Source: Actinomycetota bacterium
GTDB lineage: Bacteria > Actinomycetota > Acidimicrobiia > IMCC26256 > PALSA-555
NCBI GenBank assembly: GCA_016870595.1
Contig: VGBI01000008.1
Span: 1-53,404, forward strand
Direction of reading: 5' to 3'
DNA: 53,404 nt
The notes under the pieces were generated by a model that worked only from the letters and a program-made list of their open reading frames with translations, did no database searches and was not told the DNA's origin. The first letter of the stretch is position 1. The number at the start of each line of letters is the position of its first letter. Positions 22,941-31,268 of the stretch are shown here, piece by piece. Both the position numbers and the translations under genes were made by a program.

Positions 22941-24019
22941 CTGCCGCCGACCCGGCCTCCGGGGCGCCCGACGGGGAGATCCTGCTCCACTCCCTCGCCC
23001 TGCTCGCCCCGTGCATCGTCCCGGCGCTCGAGCTCGCCGGGGTGCGCTCCGTCGTCGAGGTGGGCGTCGAGGGCGCCAGCATGACGGCGGTCCTGCGCGA
23101 CTACCTCGACCGGGTGGACGGGTGCGCGACCGGCATCGACCCGCACCCGAGCCCGGCGGCCCGCGCGGCCTACGCGGCCGACCGGCGGCTCGAGCTGATC
23201 GAGGCGCACAGCCCGGGCGCGCTCACCGTCGTCGGCCGGGCCGACGCCTACCTGCTCGACGGCGACCACAACCACTGGACGGTGCTCGGCGAGATGCGCG
23301 CGATCGCGGCGGCCGCGCCCGACGGGCACCCGCTCGTCTTCGTCCACGACGCGGGCTGGCCGGCCGGTCGGCGCGACCAGTACTACGACCCCGCCGCATT
23401 GCCGGCCGAGGCCGTGCACCCGCACACGTTCGCCCAGGGCGTGCGCCCGGGCATGACGGCCACCGGCGACGGCGGCTTCCGGGGCGAAGGCGCGTTCGCC
23501 TGGGCGATCGACGAGGGCGGGCCCGCCAACGGGGTGCGGACCGCGGTGGAGGACTTCGTGGCCGAGGCCCCCCGGTTCCGGTGGGCGTTCGTGCCGTCGC
23601 TGTTCGGCCTGGCGGTGGTCTGGGCCGCCGACGCGCCCTACGCCGACGCGTTGGCGCAGCACCTCGCGGTCTGGGCGGACAGCCCGCTCCTCGGCGCGCT
23701 CGAGGCCAACCGCATCGACCTGTACCTCCGGGTGCTCGACCTCCAGGACGCCCTGGCCCACGCCGGGGTCGGGGCCGGGACGCGCCTGCGTGACGAGAAC
23801 GCCCGCCTGCGAGCCCGGGTCGCCGACCTCGAGGCCCGCCTCGACGAGGTCCGGACCGACGCCGACGCGATGGGGTACCTGAAGGCCCTGCGGGCCGTCG
23901 ACGCGGTCGAGAAGGTGGCGCGGCGTCGCCGTCCGGGTGCGACCCTGCGCCAGCGGATCGGCGCGCTGGCCGACGCCGCGGCCGTCCCGGAGCGGATCGA
24001 CCCCGGAGCCGCCGGGTGA
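22937..24019 (+). CDS. Class I methyltransferase-like protein with coiled-coil tail
   Basis: 360 residues from the ATG at 22937 (ATGA overlap). Residues 30-190 resemble a Methyltransf_24-type Rossmann domain: 'VRSVVEVGVEGASMTAVLRDYLD' (SAM loop), 'ATGIDPHPSPAA', 'ADAYLLDGDHNHWTVLGEM' and 'PLVFVHDAGWPAGRRDQYY'. Residues 280-325 ('RLRDENARLRARVADLEARLDEV') form a heptad coiled coil, as in some glycan chain-length regulators. It likely methylates a sugar or caps a glycan chain. The tight coupling to the Wzm/Wzt genes suggests it controls chain termination before export; this is inference. Confidence 0.75.
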   Translation: MTAADPASGAPDGEILLHSLALLAPCIVPALELAGVRSVVEVGVEGASMTAVLRDYLDRVDGCATGIDPHPSPAARAAYAADRRLELIEAHSPGALTVVGRADAYLLDGDHNHWTVLGEMRAIAAAAPDGHPLVFVHDAGWPAGRRDQYYDPAALPAEAVHPHTFAQGVRPGMTATGDGGFRGEGAFAWAIDEGGPANGVRTAVEDFVAEAPRFRWAFVPSLFGLAVVWAADAPYADALAQHLAVWADSPLLGALEANRIDLYLRVLDLQDALAHAGVGAGTRLRDENARLRARVADLEARLDEVRTDADAMGYLKALRAVDAVEKVARRRRPGATLRQRIGALADAAAVPERIDPGAAG

Positions 24020-24840
24020 CCAGCCTCGCCGAGTACCGGCGCAACCGGGAGCTCGCGGCCAACCTCGTCCTGCGCGAGCTGCGGAGCCGGTACAAGCGCA
24101 CCGCGCTCGGCTACGGCTGGTCGCTGCTCAACCCCCTCGCCGCCGTCGCCATCTACGGCGTCGTCTTCTCGGTGTTCCTGAAGGTGGCGCCGCCGGTGGG
24201 GGACCCGAGCGGCCTCGACAGCTTCGTGCTGTTCCTCGTGTGCGGTCTGCTCCCGTGGAACTACTTCGCCAACGTGACCAACGCGTCGCTCGACGTGCTG
24301 CTCGCCAACGCCAACCTCATCCGCAAGGTCTACTTCCCGCGTGAGCTGCTGGTGGCGTCGGTCACCGGCGCACTGCTGGTGACCTACCTGGTCGAGCTCG
24401 TCGTGCTCGTGGTGATCCTGGTATCGGTCGGGTCCATGGTGTTGCCCTGGATCCCCGTATTGCTCCTGCTGGTCGTGATCCAGACCCTCCTGGTCCTCGG
24501 GGTCGGCCTCGCCCTGAGCGTGTGCAACGTGTACTTCCGCGACGTGAAGCACTTCATGGCGCTGGTGCTGATGGCGCTCTTCTACTCGGTGCCGGTCGTG
24601 TACCCGGTCTCGCTGGTGCCGAAGGAACGGACCGTGCTCGGGGTCGAGGTGCCCGTCCGCTTCCTCTACGAGCTGAACCCGCTCGTGCGCATGGTCGAGT
24701 GCTTCCGGGCCGTCCTCTACGACCTCCGCTTCCCGCCGCTGGGGACCTTCGCCTACTTCACGGTGTCGGCGCTGGTGTGCTTCGCCGGGGGCCTCGCCCT
24801 CTTCCGTCGCCTCGACCGTCGCCTCGCGGAGGAAGTGTGA
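24016..24840 (+). CDS. wzm: ABC-2 polysaccharide export permease (Wzm-type)
   Basis: 274 residues from GTG 24016 (GTGA overlap). N-terminal amphipathic segment 'SLAEYRRNRELAANLVLRELRSRYKRTALGYGW', then six membrane segments ('LAAVAIYGVVFSVFLKV', 'LFLVCGLLPWNYFANV', 'LVTYLVELVVLVVILVSVG', 'LLLLVVIQTLLVLGVGLALS', 'ALVLMALFYSVPVVYPV' and 'TVSALVCFAGGLALF'). This is the ABC-2 export family that, with Wzt, moves lipid-linked O-antigen or galactan-like glycans across the cytoplasmic membrane. The ATPase follows directly. Confidence 0.93.
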   Translation: MTSLAEYRRNRELAANLVLRELRSRYKRTALGYGWSLLNPLAAVAIYGVVFSVFLKVAPPVGDPSGLDSFVLFLVCGLLPWNYFANVTNASLDVLLANANLIRKVYFPRELLVASVTGALLVTYLVELVVLVVILVSVGSMVLPWIPVLLLLVVIQTLLVLGVGLALSVCNVYFRDVKHFMALVLMALFYSVPVVYPVSLVPKERTVLGVEVPVRFLYELNPLVRMVECFRAVLYDLRFPPLGTFAYFTVSALVCFAGGLALFRRLDRRLAEEV

Positions 24841-26042
24841 GCCGTCCGGCGGTCGTGGTCGACGGGGTGTCGAAGCGCTACCGCCTCTACCACGAGCGCA
24901 ACCAGTCCCTGAAGGCGACGGTGCTGCGCCGCCGCCGGGCCCGCTACGAGGAGTTCTGGGCGCTGTCGGACGTCTCGTTCGAGATCGCACCGGGCCGGAC
25001 CTTCGGGCTCATCGGTGAGAACGGGTCGGGAAAGAGCACGCTGCTGAAGTGCCTCGCGCGCATCCTGCGACCCGAGCGCGGCACCGTGACCGTCGACGGG
25101 CGTCTCTCGGCGCTGCTCGAGCTCGGGGCCGGCTTCCACCCGGAGCTCTCGGGGCGCGAGAACGTGTACCTGAACGGCGCGATCCTCGGGCTCTCGCGGC
25201 GGGACCTCGATGCCCGCTTCGACGACATCGTCGCCTTCAGCGGCCTGGAGCACTTCATCGACACGCCGGTCAAGGGGTACTCGAGCGGCATGTACGTGCG
25301 CCTCGGGTTCGCGGTCGCGATCAACGTCGAGCCCGAGGTTCTCCTGGTCGACGAGGTGCTCGCGGTGGGTGACGCCGAGTTCCAGCAGCGCTGCGCCGAG
25401 AAGTTCGACGAGCTGCGCCGCGCCGGTCGCACCATCGTGATCGTCACGCACGCCATGGACTCCATCCGCAACCTCTGCGACGAGGTGGCCCTGCTCGAGC
25501 ACGGCACGTTGCGGGCCCTCGGCCCGGCGGCGACGGTGATCAACGACTACGAGGACTCGGTGCACGCGAACCGACGGGCCGACGGCGTCGGCTGGCGCTG
25601 GGGCACGGGCGAGGCCGAGATCGAGCGGGTGGAGTTCCTCGACGCCACCGGGCGGGCCGTCACCCACGTTCGCACCGGCGACCCGTTGGTGGTCCGGGTG
25701 CACCTCGCCGCCGCCGAGCCGATCGAGCAGCCCGTCCTCGGCCTGGGCGTGCACACCCTCGACGGGGTGCAGGTGACGGGACCCAACCTGCGCGAGGCCG
25801 GTCTCGTCCCCGACCGCTTCGTCGGGCGTGGCCACATCGACCACCGGATCCCCCGGGTGCCGCTGCTCCCCGGCACCTACGACTTCAGCGCCCTGCTCTA
25901 CGACTACACGATCACCCGCGCGGTCGACGCCCGCATCCGGGCCTTCCGCTTCGACGTCATCCACGGTGATCCCGCCGAGGAGCACGGCGTCGTCACCCTC
26001 GGGGGCACCTGGGATCTCGCCGGGCTGGCGGACGGCCGGTGA
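24837..26042 (+). CDS. wzt: Polysaccharide export ABC ATPase (Wzt-type)
   Basis: 401 residues from GTG 24837. N-terminal ABC domain: Walker A 'GLIGENGSGKSTLLKCL', the export-type 'LSALLELGAGFHPELSGRENVYLNG' (Wzt-typical extended Q-loop region), signature 'KGYSSGMYVRLGFA' and Walker B 'VLLVDEVLAVGD'. The C-terminal ~140 residues ('EIERVEFLDATGRAVTHVRTGDPLVV...') form the beta-sandwich carbohydrate-recognition domain found in Wzt proteins that export chains with a modified non-reducing end. That fits the neighbouring methyltransferase-like gene. It acts with Wzm at the inner membrane face. Confidence 0.94.
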   Translation: MSRPAVVVDGVSKRYRLYHERNQSLKATVLRRRRARYEEFWALSDVSFEIAPGRTFGLIGENGSGKSTLLKCLARILRPERGTVTVDGRLSALLELGAGFHPELSGRENVYLNGAILGLSRRDLDARFDDIVAFSGLEHFIDTPVKGYSSGMYVRLGFAVAINVEPEVLLVDEVLAVGDAEFQQRCAEKFDELRRAGRTIVIVTHAMDSIRNLCDEVALLEHGTLRALGPAATVINDYEDSVHANRRADGVGWRWGTGEAEIERVEFLDATGRAVTHVRTGDPLVVRVHLAAAEPIEQPVLGLGVHTLDGVQVTGPNLREAGLVPDRFVGRGHIDHRIPRVPLLPGTYDFSALLYDYTITRAVDARIRAFRFDVIHGDPAEEHGVVTLGGTWDLAGLADGR

Positions 26043-28147
26043 GCCCCGCCGGCCACCGGCGGGCCCGGCCGGTCCGGATCGGCGCCGTCAGCATCGTGGT
26101 CGGCGAGATCGACGGGATCGGCACGGCCACCGACGAGATCGCCGACCTCGACCTCCCGGGGTCGGGTCACGAGGTGGTGGTGCCGGTGCGCGGCCCGGGG
26201 CGCGCCCCGCGCCGCATCGGGGGCCTGGCCGTGCGCGAGGTGCGGGTCGACGACCGGATGACCGCCTCGGCGGTCCGCAACGCGGCCGCCGCGGCGGCCC
26301 GGGGCGAGTACCTCGGCTTCCTCGCCCCCGGGGCCCGACCCGCGCCCGGGTGGCTGCGGTCGGCGCTGGCCGCGTTCCGGGCCGACGCCCGGGTCGCCGC
26401 GGTCGTGGCCCGGGACCCCGACGACCCCGACGACCGGCCCACGGTCGCGGTGCTGGGAGCGCCCGCCGCCGGAGTGGTGGTGGAGACCCGCGCGTTCCAG
26501 TGGGTCGACGGCGGTCCGGTCGACGCCGGGCCGGTGGCCGCGGCCGCCGAGCTGGGCTGGCGCCTGCGGCGGGCGGGGATGACGGTGGTCTCGGTCGCGG
26601 GGTCCTGCGTGGCCGGGCCCGTCCCCGGGCCCCCGGGCCGTACGGACGGGGCCGAGGGTCCCGATGCCGTCGTCGACCGGGTGCGGCTGCTGTGGGCCAC
26701 GGCCGACACCGAGCCCGCCCACCGGGCCGTCGTGCGGGCCCGGGAGGTGCTCCCCTTCGCCGGGATCGATCCCGAGGCGCCGCGCGTGCTGGTGGTGACC
26801 CCCGACGTGCTCGCCCCGCGCATGGCCGGCCCGGCGATCCGGGCCTTCGAGCTGGCCCACGCGCTCGCCGCCGCCCCGGAGATCGGTGGGGTCGAGCTCG
26901 TCTCGATCGTCCGCTGCGACCTGGCGTCCGGGGCCGTGCCGGTCCGGGCCGTCGACGAGACGGCCCTGCGGGCCGCAGTGGCGCGCGCCGACGCGGTCGT
27001 CGTGCAGGGGCACGTCCTCGACCACCACCCGTGGCTCGCCGACACCGACCGCGTCCTGATCGTCGATGCGTACGACCCGATCCAGCTCGAGGTGCTCGAG
27101 CAGTCGCGCGAGCTGCCGATCCCGCAGCGCCGGACCCTGGTCCGCCTGACCGGCGGCACGATCGACCGGCTGCTCGCGCGCGGGGACCGGTTCCTCGTGG
27201 CCAGTGCGAAGCAGCGTGATCTCCTCATCGGACAGCTCCTGGCCTCCGGGCGCCTGAACGCCTCGGTCTACGACGCCGACCCCGGACTGCACGACCTGAT
27301 CGGCGTCGTGCCCTTCGGCGTCCCCGACGCCGACCCCGTCGCGAACGGCCCGGCGCTGCGCGGGGTGGTGCCGGGGATCGGCCCCGACGACCCGCTGATC
27401 CTGTGGGGCGGTGGGGTCTACAACTGGTTCGATCCGCTCACGCTCCTGCACGCGGTCGCCCGGCTCCGAGCCCGGGTCCCGGGGGTTCGGTGCTTCTTCA
27501 TGGGGATGCACCATCCCCACCCCGAGGTCCCGGAGATGGAGATGGCCCGCCGCACCCGTGCCCTCGCCCGTCACCTCGACCTCGTGGGCACGCACGTCTT
27601 CTTCAACGACGGCTGGATCCCCTACGACGAGCGTGCCGGCTACCTGCTCGAGGCCGACGTGGGGGTCAGCACCCACCTCGACCACGTCGAGACCGCGTTC
27701 TCGTTCCGGACCCGCATCCTCGACTACCTGTGGGCGGCGCTCCCCGTGGTGGCTACGGCGGGCGACGCCCTGGGTGACCTCGTCGCGGCGCGCGGGTTCG
27801 GCGTCGCCGTGGCGCCGGGCGACGCCGATGCGCTGGCCGACGCGCTGCACGGGCTCCTGACCGATCCGGTGGCGAACCGGGCCCGTCGCGACGCGATCAC
27901 CGCGGCGCGCCCCGAGCTGGCGTGGTCCCGGGCGGCGGCGCCGCTCGTCGCGATGGCGGCACGGCCGCAGCGCGCCGCCGACCTGGTGGATCCGCGCGAG
28001 CGGGCGGTGCGGGGCGACCGGGCCGCGGCGGCGGTGTGGGGCGTCGGCTGGGAGGCCAGCGCCCGGGGGGCCTGGGCGTCGCTGCGGCGCGGGGAGTGGG
28101 ACGACCTGGCCGGCAAGGTGCAACGTCGGTGGGCGGAGCGCCCGTGA
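26039..28147 (+). CDS. Two-domain glycosyltransferase: degenerate GT2 plus GT4
   Basis: 702 residues from GTG 26039. Residues 1-215 look like a family 2 GT-A domain ('VRIGAVSIVVGEIDG', 'ASAVRNAAAAAARGEYLGFL'). The expected DxD/DDD after 'FL' is replaced by 'APGARPAPGWL', so this half is probably not catalytic. Residues 235-650 are a GT4 enzyme: 'RVLVVTPDVLAPRMAGPAIRA', 'LILWGGGVYNWFDPLTLLHAV', 'GTHVFFNDGWIPYDERAGYL', and 'FSFRTRILDYLWAALPVVAT' close to the donor site. Likely extends the exported glycan. 4-bp overlaps on both sides place it firmly in the operon. Confidence 0.82.
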   Translation: MSPAGHRRARPVRIGAVSIVVGEIDGIGTATDEIADLDLPGSGHEVVVPVRGPGRAPRRIGGLAVREVRVDDRMTASAVRNAAAAAARGEYLGFLAPGARPAPGWLRSALAAFRADARVAAVVARDPDDPDDRPTVAVLGAPAAGVVVETRAFQWVDGGPVDAGPVAAAAELGWRLRRAGMTVVSVAGSCVAGPVPGPPGRTDGAEGPDAVVDRVRLLWATADTEPAHRAVVRAREVLPFAGIDPEAPRVLVVTPDVLAPRMAGPAIRAFELAHALAAAPEIGGVELVSIVRCDLASGAVPVRAVDETALRAAVARADAVVVQGHVLDHHPWLADTDRVLIVDAYDPIQLEVLEQSRELPIPQRRTLVRLTGGTIDRLLARGDRFLVASAKQRDLLIGQLLASGRLNASVYDADPGLHDLIGVVPFGVPDADPVANGPALRGVVPGIGPDDPLILWGGGVYNWFDPLTLLHAVARLRARVPGVRCFFMGMHHPHPEVPEMEMARRTRALARHLDLVGTHVFFNDGWIPYDERAGYLLEADVGVSTHLDHVETAFSFRTRILDYLWAALPVVATAGDALGDLVAARGFGVAVAPGDADALADALHGLLTDPVANRARRDAITAARPELAWSRAAAPLVAMAARPQRAADLVDPRERAVRGDRAAAAVWGVGWEASARGAWASLRRGEWDDLAGKVQRRWAERP

Positions 28148-29637
28148 CGGACCGGGGTCGATCCGACGCGGCGCGGGCTGACGAACCGCACGCTGCCCCC
28201 GGGAGCGCCGGGTGGCGCACCCTCGTCCCGGCGCCGGACGAGCGCGCCGCGGCCCGCGTCCGGCTGCTGCCCTGGGCCGGGGCCCCCGGCTGGTGGCGGG
28301 CGCCGCTGGGCCTGGTTGCCGGCCTCGCCGCGGTCCGGTTGCTGGTCGGTGTCCTGAGCCCCGGGGTGTGGTTCATGAACGACTCGGCCGAGTACGTGCA
28401 GCTCGTCGGCGATCTCTTCGTGCCCCGGACCCGGCCCCCGGGCGTCGCGCTGTTCTGGCGGGGCGTCCTCGGCGTCTGGACGTCGTTCGACGCCATCGTG
28501 GTCGCCCACGGACTGCTGGGGGTCCTCGGCGGTTTGGTCCTCTTCTGCATCGCCCGGGAGGTCGGGCTGCGGACCCGGCCTGCGCTGGCGGCGGCGGTGC
28601 TGGGGTCGTGCACCCCCACCGTGTTGTTCTTCGAGCGGGTGGTCCTCACCGAGACCCTGGCGCTGTTCCTGTTGCTGATGACCACCTGGCTCGTGCTACT
28701 CGCGGTGCGGACCCGGTCCACGACTGCGTGGGCGCTGGCCGGGCTGGTCGGGGCGCTGAGCGGCGTGGTGCGGACGGTGGCCGTCATCGCCCTGCCCGTG
28801 ATCGCGGTGATTGCGCTGCTCGCGACCCGCGGCTCGTTGCTCCCTCGACTCGCAGCGGTCGTCGCCTTCGCGCTTGCGGCGGTCGTGCCGCTGGCGGGCT
28901 ATGCGTTCGCGGTGTACTTGGACTCCCGTGCGGTGACCGGCGATGGACGCTTCGGGCTCCAGTTCACCGACGGGTACGCATACTTCGCCGCCACCGCGCC
29001 GCTCACCGACTGCACGGAACCCGACCGGCCCCCTGCGATCCGGGCGCGCATCTGCGCCGTCCCGGGCTATCTCGACCAGGACCCCGACACCATCGTCTGG
29101 TCGGGGGGGCCGGTCAACGACGCGTTGCGGAGCATCCGGTACATCCAGCGCAACGACGATCTCCGCGCCCTCGCGTTCGAGAGCATCCGGCGGGACCCGG
29201 TCGGGTTCCTCGGCACCGTCGGTGGCCGGACGGTGCGCATGCTCAGCACATACGACAACGTCTACTTCACCGACGCGAGCGGTGTGGTTGCGCCGTACCT
29301 CGGATCGGTGGGGCTGCCGACCGAGCAGGACCCCGACCGGTTCGAGGCGGCGTGGCCCTTCGTGCTCGATGTCTGGGTCGTGGCTCGTCTCGCCATGTGG
29401 GTGGGGCTCGCGTCGGCGCTGGCGTGGGCGCCGCGGCGCTGGACTCGCGGTGGTCGGGAACTGGTGATCGTCGCCGCGGTGCCGGTGGTCTCGTTCCTCT
29501 GGCTGTGCGTCACCGTTACGGCCGTGGCCCGCTACCTCGTGGTCTACGAACCGGTGGCGTGGCTGGCGGTCCTGTGGTTGGCCCAGACGGTGCGGGACGA
29601 CACCCGGGCCCGCCGGGCGGAGGCGGTACGAGCGTGA
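28144..29637 (+). CDS. GT-C type membrane glycosyltransferase
   Basis: 497 residues from GTG 28144. After a polar N-terminus there are about 11 membrane helices. The first outer loop has 'VLSPGVWFMNDSAEYVQLVGDL', where the acidic pair fits the catalytic loop of PMT/ArnT-like GT-C enzymes that use polyprenyl-phosphate sugars. 'PTVLFFERVVLTETLALFLLLM' is another family-like loop. The C-terminal half has a large exported domain (about 255-410) with three cysteines. It probably adds sugars outside the membrane; substrates unknown. Coupled by 4-bp overlaps to both neighbours. Confidence 0.78.
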   Translation: MTDRGRSDAARADEPHAAPGSAGWRTLVPAPDERAAARVRLLPWAGAPGWWRAPLGLVAGLAAVRLLVGVLSPGVWFMNDSAEYVQLVGDLFVPRTRPPGVALFWRGVLGVWTSFDAIVVAHGLLGVLGGLVLFCIAREVGLRTRPALAAAVLGSCTPTVLFFERVVLTETLALFLLLMTTWLVLLAVRTRSTTAWALAGLVGALSGVVRTVAVIALPVIAVIALLATRGSLLPRLAAVVAFALAAVVPLAGYAFAVYLDSRAVTGDGRFGLQFTDGYAYFAATAPLTDCTEPDRPPAIRARICAVPGYLDQDPDTIVWSGGPVNDALRSIRYIQRNDDLRALAFESIRRDPVGFLGTVGGRTVRMLSTYDNVYFTDASGVVAPYLGSVGLPTEQDPDRFEAAWPFVLDVWVVARLAMWVGLASALAWAPRRWTRGGRELVIVAAVPVVSFLWLCVTVTAVARYLVVYEPVAWLAVLWLAQTVRDDTRARRAEAVRA

Positions 29638-31268
29638 CGCGCCGCCGCCAGCCGGGTGCCGCGAGTCTCCTGTGGGTCAGCCTCGCCGCGTTCACGGTCG
29701 CCTTCCTCGGTACGTCGGCCCTGGGCCTGGGCCCTGACGAGCCGGCGCACTACACCAAGGCCGCGGCGGCGGCACGCGGGGACCTGCTCGGGACCCGGGT
29801 CACCGCTGCCGACGTCCGGCGCGAGTACCCCCTCGCCCGCCCGGTCGACGACACCCGAGCCGAGCGGACCCGGGCCCGGCTCACCGCCCGCAGCGGCGTG
29901 TACGCCGGCCGGTACTTCTCGCTCCCCCCGGACGTCGCGGTGGGCGGACTGTTCCCCTGCTTCGCCCAGCAGCGGTCGGTGTCGGCGGCCTGCCAGGGCG
30001 CGCCGCCGGCGGCACGGGACCCCGAGCGGGTCTACTCCTACGTCGGGGGCTACCCGCCGGTGCCGTACCTCGTGGCCGGGGCGGGAACGCTGGTGCCGGG
30101 GAGTCGGGCCGAGAAGTGGTTCGGCGCCCGGCTGATCGGCGCCGCGGTGGCGCTCGCCCTGCTCGCGGTCGCGGTGGCCCTCGCCGCCGGCGGGCGTCGC
30201 CCGGCCTGGCGGATCGCGGGGGTCGCGGTCGCCGTGGTGCCCACCGCCGTCTTCCTGCTCGCCGTGGTGAACGCATCGGCCTGGGAGATCGCCGGTGGCC
30301 TCGTCGTCGCGGCCGCAGTGGTCCGGCTCGGCCGGGACCCCGACCCGACCGCGCGCGAATGGGCGGGCATCGCGGTCGGCGCGGTGGCGCTGAGCGTGGC
30401 CCGGCCGCTCGGGCCGTTCTGGCTGGTGCCGTTCGCCGTGCTGCTCGTCGCGCGGATCGGTCCGGCCCGGGTGCGGGCGCTGTGGCGGTCGGGCCGGGCG
30501 CCCAAGGTGACGACCGGCGTCGTCGCGCTGGCCGCCGGGTCGACCCTGGTCTGGGTCCGGGCCACCGACGCCAACCTCCCGGTCCTCGGCGACCGGATCC
30601 CCGAGGCGTTCCGGCTCGCGGTGAGCGACCTCTGGCTCGTGGTCCTCCAGATCCCGGCGATCTTCGGGTGGAACGACACGCCCGTCGCGGTGCCCTGGTC
30701 CTGGATCTACGGGCTCGGCCTCGTCGCACTGGTCACCGTGGCCCTGGTCTTCGCCTCCGCCCGGGAGCGGTGGACGCTCGTCCTCGCGATCGCCGGCACC
30801 CTCGCGGCCGCGATCTTCATCGCGGCGATCCCGTTCGAGATGTACCGGCAGCGCTACGCGATGCAGGCCCGCTACGTCCTGCCCTTCGCGGTCGTGATCC
30901 CGCTGCTGGTCGGTGACCTCCTCGCCCGGGCCGCCGACCGTGCGCCGCGGTCCCGGGCGGCTGACGGCCCCTGGTACCCGTCCGGGACCCTCCTCCCGGC
31001 CCTCCTGATCGCGGGCATGACGGTGCTCCAGCTCGTGGGCTGGTGGACCAACGCCGTGCGCAACGCAGCGGGCTTCGGCGGGTTCGCGTTCTGGGGCGGC
31101 GAGTGGTCGCCCCGGTTCGGCTGGATCCCGTGGGTGCTCGTCGCGACGGTCGGGGTGGGGTGTGGGCTGGGGGCGGCCGTCGCCGTGGCCCGGTCTGACC
31201 CCGACGCGGTCAGCGTCCGGACGCCGGTTCCGGACCGGCCGGGTGCCGACGCAACGCCGGGCGTCTGA
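29634..31268 (+). CDS. DUF2142 family membrane protein
   Basis: 544 residues from GTG 29634. The opening 'LLWVSLAAFTVAFLGTSALGLGPDEPAHYTKAAAAARGDL' and later 'SYVGGYPPVPYLVAGAGTL' are hallmarks of DUF2142, predicted GT-C-like integral membrane glycosyltransferases, here with about 11 helices. 'FEMYRQRYAMQARYVLPFAVVIPLLV' matches the conserved R-Y-x-LP region. Last gene of the operon; its end overlaps the convergent GT2 gene by 59 bp. A second DUF2142 gene lies at 38366, so the locus holds two paralogues. Confidence 0.85.
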   Translation: MTRRRQPGAASLLWVSLAAFTVAFLGTSALGLGPDEPAHYTKAAAAARGDLLGTRVTAADVRREYPLARPVDDTRAERTRARLTARSGVYAGRYFSLPPDVAVGGLFPCFAQQRSVSAACQGAPPAARDPERVYSYVGGYPPVPYLVAGAGTLVPGSRAEKWFGARLIGAAVALALLAVAVALAAGGRRPAWRIAGVAVAVVPTAVFLLAVVNASAWEIAGGLVVAAAVVRLGRDPDPTAREWAGIAVGAVALSVARPLGPFWLVPFAVLLVARIGPARVRALWRSGRAPKVTTGVVALAAGSTLVWVRATDANLPVLGDRIPEAFRLAVSDLWLVVLQIPAIFGWNDTPVAVPWSWIYGLGLVALVTVALVFASARERWTLVLAIAGTLAAAIFIAAIPFEMYRQRYAMQARYVLPFAVVIPLLVGDLLARAADRAPRSRAADGPWYPSGTLLPALLIAGMTVLQLVGWWTNAVRNAAGFGGFAFWGGEWSPRFGWIPWVLVATVGVGCGLGAAVAVARSDPDAVSVRTPVPDRPGADATPGV

